This document shows, piece by piece, positions 22,796 through 35,700 of a stretch of DNA of 64,000 bases. The stretch lies in assembly GCA_026119855.1 (NCBI GenBank), contig JAOWBW010000566.1, positions 496,001 through 560,000 on the forward strand. The letters run 5' to 3'. Position numbers and translations under genes: made by a program. Position 1 is the stretch's first letter. Every line of letters begins with the position of its first letter. The notes beneath the pieces are model-generated. The model saw only the letters and a list, made by a program, of their open reading frames with translations. It did no database searches and had not been told where the DNA came from. This stretch comes from Campanula takesimana (lineage: Eukaryota; Streptophyta; Magnoliopsida; Asterales; Campanulaceae).

Positions 22796-22948
22796 CTCCC
22801 TCCGTCCCGTAATAAATGTCGCGTTTCCTAGTAGGGAAATAGCCTTAGTCCAAGTTGACCATTGTACAAGCAATGTGCAAACAAGGAAAGCACACTTGTT
22901 AATATTGTTGACAAGTCAAATGCGACATTTATTATGGGACGCAGGGGG
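22796..22948. mobile_element. Stowaway-type MITE (short subfamily)
   Basis: Left CTCCCTCCGTCCCGTAATAAAT, right ATTTATTATGGGACGCAGGGGG, TA flanks, 153 bp, with a diverged relative at 18583. Confidence 0.85.
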
Positions 22949-24811
22949 TAGTACGTTAGCTATTTCTTATGCATTCCATATAATTTATCATGTTTTGTGG
23001 GTGGAGATGCAGTTGGTTGGAGAAATTTCAATTGGGTATCAATTGCTTGACAATTTTCTGTCATGACTGTTCTGTGTCTGTTCAAGTACACATGTGTTTC
23101 TAAAAAATGCATGCGCATATTGGTGAAATTTGAGGATCTGACACCTCCACTTGATTTTCTTACAGCGTGAATAGTTCAAGAGTTGTTTCAAGAGTTGATC
23201 TTAACCTTTTTTTGACCCTGTTTACTAATATATGAGTTTGAATCGCTTGTTGAAGCTCAGTTTCGCCACTGAGTGAACCAGCCTGAGGTGAGTTATTTGT
23301 CATGAGCCTGACTCACTAAATATGAGATGGCTCTTGTTATCTAACTGTAACAATTTTTAATTACGGAGTATATAAAAGTGGATCATCTTTATGGTATATG
23401 GACGACCACAATTGTACCTACTCTTGAACTATATTACACTGTTGTATTGTTATAAAATTACATATGGACCCGTGCTAAGCTAGGATATCACTTAAAGGGG
23501 GTCATAAATATTATAGTCGTATATTATCACTTTGCCTATATTCCAAATTTTAAGGGTGTTGGCTGACCTCGTGGTGGTTAATGTGGTGCCCACTGCTAGT
23601 ATCTGAGAAAACTATTTGTCTAACCCCCAAATATTATTACCCTAGCCTAACAAGCCAAGCTAACCCAAGTCAATTCTTGGTCCTTTTAGATGTTTTAACA
23701 CATAACTTGTGCTGACTCTCGGTCCATCTGCAGAAGATCATAGCCTGAGCCAAGCTCTTATAAGCTGTCAGCTGTCCATGGACAGTTTGGTTAATATAGC
23801 TGAGACGCTAAATGAGACGAAGGAAGATTAATGGTTGGATTTCAAAAGAAAATATGAAAAGGTTGAAACTTTGAAAGCGTTGATGATCGTTTAGAAAATG
23901 ACACCACCAGAACCTATAGTGCATGTGTGCTGTTTGGTCCACTATCTATTGTCTATTACGTAAATGCTTTGCCTGCTCTTACTCTCAGTATCTGAATCTT
24001 TTGTTTTGAAATATCAGTTTGTAACATTTCTTGAAAATAATATGCATGAATGCATGATAGAACATTCTATGATGTGTTTTGGAGATCATATTTATGATGC
24101 TCCACAGATAAATGATGTTTCTATTTACTCTGTGATGACTGATCAAATATTGCCTGCTCTTTACTTTGTTTTGGCGGTTAAAAATGAAGTTTATATTTCT
24201 CACCATATAACAGATGAAGTGGAATCCAAAAACTCTCGCGTTTCCGGTGCACTTCAGACGCGTTATGAAGGAAAGCTTTCTCGTTATGCAGTATCAACGG
24301 GGAGCATGATTAGGTTATGGTGTTTTAGTTGCACGGTACTGCACGCTTGTTTCCTTTATATCCTTGTGCATGAATATCTTGACATGACATTTTTATTGGC
24401 GAAGGTGCGTGATTCTCTTGTTAGGCGAAATGGCACTTCACTGTGCAATACTCTGTAAGCTCAATCTAAAACATTCTTTACTTAGAGTTCTCTTTAGAGA
24501 ATTATAGTATCTTTTTTTTATCTTCATGAGGACCATATCAAATAGGCCTGACCAGATCAACACGCCTACCAGCTCATGTAGTCTCACTTGATTTGTTAAA
24601 AAATAAGTTAAGATAAAACATAAAAAAAAAAAAAAAAATCGTGGTTTTTGGGCTATGAATCATGAAAATATGAAGGGTGCACTATTGATGGCACTTCTGC
24701 TCAACTCTCTCAGAGAAGAGACTTATGTTTAGAAATCGTACCTAACTTGTAACCATCATTATTATTTAAAGACCTGCATTTATATCAATGGGACCAATCT
24801 GTTAATGTATA
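22949..24811. other. Spacer with an unassigned 164-codon frame
   Basis: The frame 23964-24458 is open but has no domain I recognise. Part of it (about 24215-24300) is C/G-richer and exon-like. The rest is A/T-rich without element ends. I do not call a gene here. Confidence 0.25.
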
Positions 24812-25034
24812 CTCCCTCCGTCCCTCTTTAATTTACAATAATGGAGTTGGGTGCAAGAATTAAGGAAAATGTGAAAAAGGTGATTTGTTGTGAGTGTTGG
24901 GTAGGAGAGAGAAAGTGAGGTAGGAAATAGTAAGTGGGGATTTGTTGTGAGTATGACGAGTGAGTCTCATTATTTCAAAAGTTTTAAAAAGTTTCCATTT
25001 TAGGCTTTTGTAGATTAAAGTGGGACGGAAGGAG
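24812..25034. mobile_element. Stowaway-type MITE
   Basis: Left CTCCCTCCGTCCCTCTTTAAT, right ATTAAAGTGGGACGGAAGGAG, TA flanks. Same subfamily as 1514-1771 and 47886-48151. Confidence 0.9.
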
Positions 25035-26061
25035 TATATTGAATCAACTGATTAAATTTGCTTCTATTTTAATGCTGAATTACATATTGTTGGCCCCTAT
25101 ATTTATATATTATGACCATTCATATTGTACTTTTGAGAATACACTTTGCCACTAGGTGTGTGCATGTTTGCGTATGCTTGTACTGTTTTCGTACACTGGT
25201 ACCAATATGCTACCAAACCAACGTAAAAATAACTCCCCCCCCCCCCCCCCCCCCCCCCCCCGATGACCAAATAATATAGTGACTCCTGTTTGCAATGGAT
25301 GATGACATGGGGAGATCTGATCTTTTGAGAGCTTATGTGATCAGAAAACGAAAGGCAAGTAAGCACTTGATAATTTCCTTAATTTATTAATCGTACCAAA
25401 TTCCGTACCTTTCATGATAGCTTCTTGCACTAATTTTGTTGGTTTGTAAACCCATAGTCAAAAAGTCGCGTGTTTTAACATGGCAGGTATTCCCTTCTGA
25501 TGGATAATAGGATCAAGTTTCCTTTGGATTTTTCATTATCAACTTATAACCAAGCCAACTATGCAATTTATTGGCAGCATCATGCTTGCTTCTCGTCTCT
25601 CCTTTTTGTAACTTGTGTGTGCTCCCTAATCAAGTTTGCCGGTGATAAGTGTGTTTACATCTATGAATAGATAAACTTTCTTTTGCATAATTTGTAATTT
25701 TTTTTCTAGATTTGGTGTTGGATATTTGATTGCATTATGCGGATAAGGATTTTTTGCTCCCACTTACATCACATTACAAATTGCACATTTCTTGGCCAGG
25801 TTTAAGGACCTTCACGGTTCGACGGGGATGATTTTGCTGCTTTCAGGTCAATGGGCTCATTAATAAGTTGCAAAAACGAATGTTTGTGGTAAGCTCATAG
25901 GACATGGACGAGAGGCTACTGATAGGGGAGTTTAAAGTATGGTGAGTTGAAAGCGCGTATGCTTGTGGTTGGATTTGCTGGTTAACAGATCTAACAGTTG
26001 AAAACAAATTCAATGGTAACAGTGTTTACATAGCCATCAGCTAAACCAAAGGTAATTATCT
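25035..26061. other. Spacer containing a 27-base poly-C tract
   Basis: No gene recognised. An uninterrupted run of 27 C occupies 25235-25261. Near 25840 there is a short exon-like piece after a TTTCAG, without further support. Confidence 0.3.
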
Positions 26062-26115
26062 ACTCCCTCCGTCCCGAAATAAGAAATTTGATTTTTTTGG
26101 GACTGATGTGTTATG
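26062..26115. mobile_element. Truncated Stowaway end
   Basis: TACTCCCTCCGTCCC and the following arm (GAAATAAGAAATTTGATTTT) are present, but no matching right end is found within 300 bases. Confidence 0.5.
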
Positions 26116-26344
26116 TCTTTAAATTCTGACCTAAGAAAATTAGGTATTACTGCTTTCCGTGGCACGGAATTCTTTTTCTTTGATGATTGATGACTCTTTT
26201 TTGCCATAGAATCACACAGAAAGTTACTTCTTTTGTCTGCGAGTCAATAGTACTTTGTGCTCAAATGCACATACGCGTACATGCACATCCACCCACAAAT
26301 GCTGAATGTTAGGATTGGAGAGCCCCGCGATATTTTAACATGTA

Positions 26345-26590
26345 CTCCATCTTTCCCGAAAACTTTATCCCATTTTGACTTTTTAATAAACTTTGACCAA
26401 GCATTTGATGTCGATCTAATCATCTTAGTGAAAAAAAAAAAAAATTGTAATTGATAAATCATTAAGTGTTTATCGATAACAACGAATTTTATTGTGATCA
26501 TTAGATTGACACCAGTGTATGGTCAAGTTAACATGTGTTGACCATTAAAAAGACAAATGAGACAAACTTTTCGGGGACAGACGGACGGAG
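26345..26590. mobile_element. Stowaway-type MITE
   Basis: Left CTCCATCTTTCCCGAAAACTTT, right AAACTTTTCGGGGACAGACGG then ACGGAG, TA flanks. Confidence 0.75.
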
Positions 26591-27983
26591 TATGTTATGG
26601 GATAGTTTATTAAGTAAAAGGGACAAGACTGAAGACGAAGATGATAAGTGGAGGCTCCACTAGTTGTTGAAATATCACTGCAGCCCTTGATTGCTGCAAA
26701 GGCAAATGGAGTGCTCACTGGCCATCTACTCTCTAATCCACTCATTAGTGTACTAATACTCATTTTATCTTTATTATTATTATTATTATTATTATCTAAT
26801 TTCGCCTCTAAATTAGGTTTATGTCACTACCACTTGCTTTTGTTTGCTCCTCCATACATTTTTGCAACCAATCACATATCTTGTCGTCTGCTAATCATAT
26901 ATTAGAACTTTTCTCAACCACAATTTTTTACCCCTTTGTGCTATTGGGTGATTGGTGCGTCAAAATTTATAGTTGCAAAATGGTTGTATTGAAATAATAC
27001 CCCAAACTGTAATAGACTTTCGTAGGGATTCTGTAATAGATTAGGAATCTATGTAATTGACTAAGCAATTGATTAATACAACATAATGAAAATTCTCTGA
27101 TTTGGTACTAGACTTAAAAAAAAAAAAAAAAAACCATAGGAGCATGCTTTTGAATGTTTTGACAGTAAACTGAGACAGTTTGTTTGTTGCCCTACTAATT
27201 ATCTTAAGTATTGTTGTTTTATCCCCTCTTATTGTTCCAGGTGTTCGGCTATGAGAGTTCGTTCACATTTGGACACTTCTACCGAGTCTAAATCACCTGC
27301 AAGTGAGATTAAGCGTTTCGTCGCTTGTGCTTTATGCTAGAACTGTATCTGTAGTATGATTTTCTTTTTTCGTATTTTAATACCATAACTTGGTCGAACG
27401 AATTTGCACCAAAGTTGCTCCTTCCGAATAAAAGAAGTCCTGAAAATGAATACCGATGCCTAAACTTGAGCCAGATGTCTAGTTAACGCCTTTACGATCA
27501 ATGACTTGTAACGCGCAAACGTTATTCCACGCGAAGCTTGGTCACTGACCACAACGGGCATTCAAAAAATGCCTAATCAAAAAAAATGTAGTGTCGAAAA
27601 CACAAGGAAAGAAAATATTTGAGTTGACAGTAAATGCCTTATCAAGCCTATCAAGAATTGCAACAAGAAATACTCACATTAGAATAAGGTTTTCAACTAA
27701 ATGGAGAGAAGACAATGGTTCTTTTGTAGAGAAGGCAACAGCTCTCGACGAAAGAGAGATAATATAAATCCAAGACTTACTGAATATAAATAAATGAATC
27801 AAAAAGTTATATCAACGGTGGTGGCGGAAGGTGTTGTTGATGGTGGGTGGCATTGTTTAGGGTTGAGGCTTCCAAAAGAGAATGAAAAAGGAAAGAAAAG
27901 ATAAAGGAAGAGCATAATTTTTTTCTTGTAAAGTGATGATAGGCTTACATGATCATAACATTTAATTTATAATAAAATTCTTA
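26591..27983. other. Spacer with a possible terminal exon
   Basis: 27241-27340 follows a good 3' splice site (TTATTGTTCCAG) and is open for 33 codons to a TAG. It reads CSAMRVRSHLDTSTESKSP then SEIKRFVACALC. No partner exon is identified, so it may be a relic. A TTA microsatellite lies at about 26774-26795. Confidence 0.25.
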
Positions 27984-29184
27984 GGGGCCGTTTGGTAACC
28001 CGTAACAACGTTGTATTGGATTATTAGTACTCTAATCTATGTGTTTGGTAGGTTTTAACACTTTGAACTAATAATCCATGTTACCCTGATTAATGGCCTA
28101 ATCTCCTGGCTATTAATACATTAGTGGAGGGTGGTATTAATTATCGGGCCACGACGTCTATTAAAAATCACCCTTTTTGGACATAAATGCCCCTTCAACC
28201 TACAGTGAATGGCACAACCAATGTCTACTTTTTCTTTCTTTCCCCCTCCACCACTCCCTCCTCTCTCTTCAGTTGAGATCTACCAATTAAAATGATGAAG
28301 GAATTTTGATTTCTCTTTCTCTCTTCTCACACATTTATCTCTTGATCTCTTTACTCCTCTAGACCTTTATTTTTATTTCGTTAATTTTTAAAGCCCAAAC
28401 TATACCTAGATGTGAATTTTTCAACAAGATGTGAATCTGATGATGATTGATCACCATATGTAAATAACAATTTCAGCCAAGAGACCTGCAAATGAACTTT
28501 TTGTTCATCTTACAACCTTCGCCATTGACATTGCTTCAATTGTTTAATGGGTTTTTTTTCTTTTTTTGAAAGAAACATAATCATTTCATAAATAATAACA
28601 AATGTTTAGAAGTCGGCTATCCACAAACGACGGAAGCATGGGTTTTTTTTAGAAAAAAAAAAACTACATACTTTTTAATGAAGTCAGTTAAGATGATTCC
28701 ATTTTTCTTATTATTGTAGAATGTAGATGAATTTATTGGAATGAAATTGGATTTTGTTATTATACTCCCTCCGTCTCAAAATGATGTTCACGTTTGTCAT
28801 TTCTCATTGTCCCAAAAAGTTCTTCTTATTTCTACAATTTGGCCTTAAAAGTGCATAAACAAAACATGGCTAGTGAAGCAAGTGTTCATATCCTTAAAAA
28901 AATTGAATTGTCAAACGAGAAGATCACGGATGGAGTATTAAACATCCGAAGAAGAAAGGCACAACTGCATTATCATTATGGATATTTTAGTAATTTTATT
29001 ATTAATCACACTCTTTATACTCTGTTCACCAAACATCATATTTTTTGGAGAGCCTAACTATTAGTCACCGTTACTAATATTTTTTGGAGAGCCTAACTAT
29101 TAGTCACCGTTACTAATAATCAGGCAAGAAATAATGCCCCGATAGTTAACAGTGTTTATCCGTGTCAGGCTACCAAACGAGCCC
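27984..29184. mobile_element. PIF/Tourist-like element with nested MITE
   Basis: Ends GGGGCCGTTTGGTA and TACCAAACGAGCCC are inverted and flanked by TTA on both sides (27981-27983, 29185-29187), the target site of PIF/Harbinger elements. No transposase frame. A Stowaway MITE sits inside (28765-28935). A unit of about 40 bp (TTTTTTGGAGAGCCTAACTA...) is tandemly duplicated at about 29040-29119. Confidence 0.7.
28765..28935. mobile_element. Stowaway-type MITE (short subfamily)
   Basis: Left CTCCCTCCGTCTCAAAATGA, right GAGAAGATCACGGATGGAG, TA flanks. Nested in the 27984-29184 element. Confidence 0.75.
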
Positions 29185-29543
29185 TTAAAGTAAATTTAAT
29201 TTTGCAAGTATCGTTTGAGGAGCATAATTTATTTATTTTTTAAACAAGGAGCATAATTGAAAATGGGAGATAATTAAAGCATTCATACAAAATCAATCAA
29301 AAGCAACATAACTGTAGTTTCATAAGCAAGGAAATGAACATAAAATCAAATTTGAATCATCAACTATTTTTTTTTAAAAAAAATAATAATATATCCTATG
29401 TTACTACCAAAAAAAATTGTATCAGAAATCATTTTTTCCTTTTTTAAAAAGAGTGCTCTTGTAATTCTCTTTGGTTTTTTTTAAGAAAGAATTATTACTA
29501 AAAGTAGCATGTTAATTTGTTCATTAAAAAATGAATAATACTA

Positions 29544-29703
29544 GGGGCATAAAAAAGTCACAAAAACTTGCTCACAAAATCCTAGGTGTAATAATTTTAT
29601 TGATGTTTTTAATTAGAGTGTGGCGGGTCCATTATCGATGCAACCAATAAAATATCGCCACCTCATGTTGTGAGCAAGATTTTGTGACTTTATTTTGTGC
29701 CCC
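29544..29703. mobile_element. Small foldback MITE, non-Stowaway
   Basis: Near-perfect inverted arms of more than 30 bp: GGGGCATAAAAAAGTCACAA and TTGTGACTTTATTTTGTGCCCC, with inner ACTTGCTCACAA/TTGTGAGCAAG. It is about 160 bp long. The target duplication is short (CTA/TAA) and ambiguous. Confidence 0.65.
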
Positions 29704-29834
29704 TAACATTGCTCTTAAAAAATTGAGAAAATATTGAGTAATAATATGCATAATCTATCATTACGACATTAACTAGAAAAAGAAATAGTATGTTTTTCAT
29801 TAATGAGAGAAAAAGAGTATAAGTTTAAATAAGA

Positions 29835-30210
29835 GTTGGTTTTTGGGGAAACTAGTTCCTCCATAAGTTATAAAAAGTCAACTTTTTAACCCTTTAACCC
29901 TAAGCTTTAAACCCTAAAGGGCCTAAACTTTAAACCCTAAACCCTAAACTTTAACCCCTATAAAAACAGGATTTTTTATAACTTATGGAGAAATCTCAAA
30001 AAATAATTGCCCAAATTACCTTTTAAACTTAGAGAAAATTTTGGGAGAAACTAGTTTCTCCATAAGTTATAAAAAGTCTTGTTTTTATAGGGGTTAAAGT
30101 TTAGGGTTTAGGGTTTAAGGTTTAGGGTTTAGGCCTTTTAGAGTTTAAGAAGGGTTAAAAAACATGATTTTTTATAACTTATGGAGGAACTAGTTTCCCC
30201 CCAAACCAAC
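29835..30210. repeat. Long foldback with telomere-like arms
   Basis: The left half holds CCCTAAA-type units (TTTAAACCCTAAACCCTAAA near 29930) and the right half the complementary TTTAGGG units (GTTTAGGGTTTAGGGTTTAAGG near 30100). Each half is bounded by CATAAGTTATAAAAAGTC and its complement TTTTTTATAACTTATGG. The outermost words are GTTGGTTT and AAACCAAC. A transcript would fold into a hairpin of about 170 bp per arm. No ORF. Confidence 0.75.
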
Positions 30211-30793
30211 TTTTTATTTTTTTTGTACTTATAAATGACAAGTGTTTGTAGGGGCAAGTTTATCCAAATCACTAATTAATCATGTTCAATATTAATGTTG
30301 TACTATTGGAGAAGTAATAAGTATAGTGACATTAGCCCTTTCCATAAAATAATTATCAAAATATTTGTTTTTTAACTTGTAATATTTGCAAGTGTCTAAT
30401 AAATAGTGAAAATTAGTAAAATACATTTAGGGATAATAGTATACAATTAATTTGGGGGGGGGGGGAATCTGAATATTTTCATAATGAAATGTGTATATTT
30501 TGCTTTAAAAAATAATTGTGCATATTTCATGGAATATTCTTAGTCTGAAACGGATGGAATAATTTTTTAAAAAAACACAAATCCATTATGGCGATTTAAT
30601 TTGAATACGTGCAACACTGAGTGACTTATAGACACGTGTATTAAATTGGGCCGGACAAATTCTTATCACAATTCACAAGCCGATTTGGGTTTTGGATTGG
30701 ACCAGTGACAGGCCCCACTAAAAGAAAGTCAGATGCTAATGGGCCAAATCAATGTGATTCCTGACCGTACGAAACTAATACTTCAAAAAAATA

Positions 30794-31723
30794 AAAGGTT
30801 AATCTCACTTTACTACCCCATAGTTTATATGTTGTATCATTTTGGGGCCTATAGTTTTATTTTTCACACTTTAGAGCCTGAACTTTCATTTTCGCATCAA
30901 TCTAGAGCCTAAACAAACATTCCGTTATATTTTGAATAGAAAGTGGGAATATCACATCTTAACACCTATTTTCTCTTGGGCATTTGATATTTTCACAAGA
31001 ATAATGGTTGAACCAAAATAGTTTGGCGGTACACCCAAATCAATCACAAGTTCATTAGTTTTGGTTTGATTTGGGAGTTTCGGTGATGTTGTTGCTCGAA
31101 TTATCACTCATTTTAATACCAAGAGTGATCATTTGACTCATGAGTTTTCTTTAACTCACTATGTTTGTGTTCTGATAGTACTCTTTTGATGTTTGGGTAA
31201 TTCTTAAATTAAGTTTTGTCTTTCAAAAATTTTGGAAAATTGGAATTTTATAATTTAAATAATTCTCTCAAGAAAAAAAAATGGTACTGTTTTTTGTAAT
31301 TGTTTTCCTAATTTATGTGTGATAACTAGTTTATGCTTGATGTTGCTACTTCCTTTTCAAGTTATAGTCATACACATGAAAATAAATCAAAAAAAAAAAA
31401 AAATACTCACAATTAAAGAAACTTTCACATTGACTCCTGAACAATTTGTTTGGGTCATTAAATTGTAGGGGAAATATTTTTAAAAACAAATAAATAAGAA
31501 GAAAATACTTTGAGTTTCTTGTTTGGAACAATGTTTCAGAAGTCGAGAGTCTGAAAGCTTAAATATACTAAATAATTTGAAAATACCAAAAACCCCCATA
31601 GAAAATGGATTTTAGATGACACATGTTAACTTTCTGTTTAAAATCTAACAAAACTCTCGCCCGGGCTCTGGATTGATACAAAAACGATAGTTTGGGCCCT
31701 AAAGTGAGAAATATAAATCATAA
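30794..31723. mobile_element. Candidate long-TIR element
   Basis: A phrase of about 20 bases (TAATACTTCAAAAAAATAAA) flanks the region on both sides (about 30774-30793, 31724-31743). Subterminal inverted arms are visible: CACTTTAGAGCC...GCATCAATCTAGAGCC at the left against GGCTCTGGATTGATAC...GGGCCCTAAAGTGAG at the right. The arms suggest a MULE-like element; the long duplication is unusual for that class. Confidence 0.45.
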
Positions 31724-31967
31724 AATAATACTTCAAAAAAATAAATCATAAAATAAAGACAAAAACCGACAATAATTGATTGTATCGTATTATATTACTC
31801 CCTCGGTCCCGGACTAAGGTTCTTAGTTTGACTATACATATTAAGAAAAAGTAAATTTAGTGAGTATGAAAAAGTAAGTAAGAGAAAGTAGGAGAGATAA
31901 ATTGGGTAGGGAGTTTTTGTTGTGAAAATGACAAGTGGGTCCCATGATCCATTTTAGGTAATAAACC

Positions 31968-32455
31968 TGTCAGAACAATTTTAATCCCTGAATGCCACAC
32001 TCATATTTAAGTAAGAGAAAGAGGAAAAGATGAAGCGGAAGCATGTAATAAATGTATACCTGTTGAATCCATTATTGTGTCTTGAAGGGAGATTAAGGAT
32101 GATGAAGATGTAGGGAGATGATCTTCTAAATGAGAGTGTCTCTTAAGTTTCTCAGAATTTCTTCTAGATAATTATGAAGAGAGTATGTAGAGAGAAAAGT
32201 AAGAATTCAATATGTTTAAGGCTTGATGGAGGGGCCTTTATATAGTAAACATGGTGACACTTCAAATAGGGACCATACCTATTCATTTCCAAAGCAATGT
32301 TGATTTACCATCTTGCCCATCAAAGATAGATAAATAACATTTCAGGGATTCTACACATTGACCATTTTGACCATACTTTATATTAATGTCATAGTCATGA
32401 CTTTATTTATGGAAGGTGCCTATTAACTTTTGTTGCAAGCCACAATGATCTAACA
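31968..32455 (-). repeat. Copia element 1, 3' LTR
   Basis: 488 bp. On the plus strand it starts TGTCAGAAC and ends GATCTAACA. It differs from the 5' LTR at four bases, one of them at the terminus (TGTC against TGTT). Confidence 0.93.
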
Positions 32456-32470
32456 ATCTCCCACTTGGGT
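32456..32470 (-). promoter_or_regulatory. Copia element 1 polypurine tract
   Basis: On the minus strand AAGTGGGAGAT directly precedes the 3' LTR. The identical tract precedes the 3' LTR of element 2. Confidence 0.8.
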
Positions 32471-32796
32471 TGCAAAACAAATTTCTTCCTTTAAATCACA
32501 AGTATAACATAAATGACAACCCTTATGTGCACTTTGTTGTCATCTATAACAATCTCGTCCATTAGCCATATAAGTATAGGACTAAAGGGGCAGTCGTTGT
32601 AATTGATTCGCAACTAAACCCACTATAATCACATATACTAATTCAACTAAATGACATAGATCAAAAGTATAGATGTGTAGCATGGATCTTAATGAATATA
32701 TACATATTCTTCCAACTAGTCCAACTTAACCAAATGAGATCAAACTTTAATAATTAATAGAACAATAAATGAAAAACAACACAAACTCCCACTATA

Positions 32797-35700
32797 TTAA
32801 ATGTTATCAAAAGTTGTTACACCCATATGAGCAACATGCTCGTGAAACACTAAAGGTGATAACGCCTTAGTACACGGATCCGCTAACATAGAGTTTGTAC
32901 CAATAAGTTGTATTTCTATTTGTTCTTTTTGTACCCTCTCTCTTACAACAAGAAATTTAATGTCAATGTGTTTAGACTTTGACGAGCTCTTGTTATTGTT
33001 GGAGTACAAGACCGCTGCCCTATTGTCACAATATAGCTTAATAGGTCTTTCGACGCTATCGACAATACGGAGACCCTCAATGAATTTACGCAGCCATATA
33101 GCTTGATTGGATGCCTCAAAACAAGCAACAAACTCGGCTTCCATGGTAGAGGAAGTTACGAGTGTCTGCTTGGCACTTCTCCAAGAAATTGCTCCACCGG
33201 CTAATGTGAAGACATACCCAGACGTTGATTTACGGCTGTCTTGGCATCCAGCAAAGTCGGAATCGGAATACCCAACGATCTCAAGATGATCCGACTTTGA
33301 ATATGTAAGCATGTAGTCCTTGGTGTTTTGTAAATACCGCATCACTCTTTTGGCTGCGACCCAATGTTCTCTCCCCGGATTGCTTTGGTATCGACCAAGC
33401 ATTCCAACAATAAAAGCTAAGTCTGGACGAGTACAGACTTGAGCATACATTAAGCTTCCTACTGCTGATGCATAAGGGATGTTTTCCATATACTTGGTTT
33501 CAAAATTGTTTTTGGGACATTGATTAAGACTGAATTTATCTCCATTAGAAACAGGGGTGTCATGTGGTTTACAGTTTTGCATGCTAAACCTTTGTAATAC
33601 CTTCTCTATATAGGCCTTTTGTGATAATCCTAAAGTACCTCGTGAGCGATCACGGTGTATTTGGATTCCTAATACAAAAGTTGCCTCTCCAAGATCTTTC
33701 ATTTCAAATTTCTTTGAAAGAAATTTCTTAGTGTCTTTTAGAAGGTTTATATCATTACTAGCTAGCAAAATATCATCCACATATAAGACTAAGAATATAA
33801 ACTTACTCCAACTGAACTTATGGTATATACAATCTTCACCAATATTCATTTCAAAGCCAAATGAAAGAATTACTTGGTTAAATTTGAGATACCATTGACG
33901 GGAAGCTTGCTTGAGCCCATAAATGGATTTCTTAAGTTTACAAACTAAATGATTAGTTTGTTCCAAATCATCCACCATTTCTGGTTTCTTCATATAGATG
34001 GTTTCCTCAATGTCTCCATTGAGAAAAGCTGTTTTTACATCCATTTGATGAAGCTCAAGGTCATAATGTGCCACTAAAGCCATAATGATCCTAAAGGAGT
34101 TTTTAGAAGACACCGGAGAGAATGTTTCTTTGTAGTCAATACCTTCCTTTTGAGTGAAACCTTTGGCAACAAGACGAGCCTTATGTCTTTCCACATTACC
34201 TTGTGAATCCCTTTTGGTTTTAAATATCCATTTACAACCAATCGGTTTCACATCCTTCGGTAATGGGACAAGATCCCAAACGTCGTTGTCTTTCATAGAT
34301 TTTAACTCTTCATTAATGGCATTGATCCACTTATGAGAATTAGGACCTTTAATGGCTTGATGGAAGGTGAGAGGCTCATCTCCCACTAAACTTAAGTGTC
34401 CTTCATTCTCGGCTAGATACACCTCATAATCATCCGAGATGGCACTTCTTCTTACTCTATTTGATCTTCTTAAAGGCACTGGTTCTTCCTCATTTTGAGG
34501 TTGTTGAATTTCCTCATTTTGATCAACATTTTCATGTTGTTCAATATTTATAGGGGAGTCAATATTTTGAATTTGTTCCTCTTGAATTTCAGGTACAAGT
34601 ACTTGATTTCCAATTGGAACTATTAAGGGAAGAGGTATAGAAATGGATTCCTCTTCCTTAAATTCAAAATTATTATTCCTAGTTTCCCCTCTAAACTCAA
34701 CATCCTCAAAGAACCTAGCATTTCCCGTTTCAAAAAACGTTCTAGTTTTCGGGTTGTAAAATTTATAGCCCCTTGATCTTTCGGCATACCCTACAAAGTA
34801 GCAACTAACTGTCTTAGCGTCCAGTTTTCCTTCGTTAGGCCTATAAGGCCTAGCTTCCGCTGGACATCCCCAAACATGAAGATGATTTAAGGACGGTTTC
34901 TTATTCGTCCATAATTCATAAGGGATTTTATTGTTAGTAGCCTTAGAGGGAGCCCTATTAAGAAGATAAGTAGCGGTTTTTAAAGCATCGCCCCATAATG
35001 AGTGAGGTAAAGAAGTACAAGAAACCATACTTCTTACCATATCCTTAAGGGTTCTATTACGTCTCTCAGCTACACCATTCATGCTAGGCGTACCCGGCAT
35101 AGTGTAGTGAGGGACAATCCCACACTCTTCAAGATAGCGAGCAAAAGGACCCGGACGTTGTTCTCCCGAACCGTCATTCCGACCATAGTACTCCCCACCA
35201 CGATCGGATCTAACGTTCTTAATAGTCTTCCCAAGTTGATTTTCAACTTCGGCCTTAAAAGACTTGAAAACGTCCAAAGATTGAGATTTATCATGAAGTA
35301 AATAAATGTATCCATATCGAGAATAATCGTCTATGAACGTAATAAAATATTGTTGACCATTCCAAGAAGGAGTAGGAAATGGTCCACAAATATCCGTATG
35401 TATTAGTTCTAAGACGCTTGATGCTCTCGAGGATACTTTCCTTTTCGTGTTTGTAAATTTTCCTTTTAGGCATTCAATGCAAAAGTCTTTATCCGGAATA
35501 TCAAGTTTATTTATGATTCCCTCAGACACAAGCTTGTCAATTCTCCTTTTGGAGATATGACCTAAACGCCTATGCCATAAGGTATAAGAATTTTCACTTG
35601 AAAACTTTCGCTTTTTACTTTTAGTTTCATTATTATGGGACTCATTGATTGTTTGAGTAGTGTTAAGCAAATAAAGATTATCACTACTCGATAAAGTACT

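Noticed and set aside
23964..24458. 164-codon open frame
   Set aside because: No recognisable domain, no start context, biased towards M/C/Y/H residues typical of A/T-rich chance frames.
25103..25366. Glycine-run frame
   Set aside because: Product of the poly-C tract read on the minus strand.
29900..30140. Interstitial telomere from chromosome fusion
   Set aside because: Few units, and orientation flips symmetrically in a foldback, which a fusion would not need.
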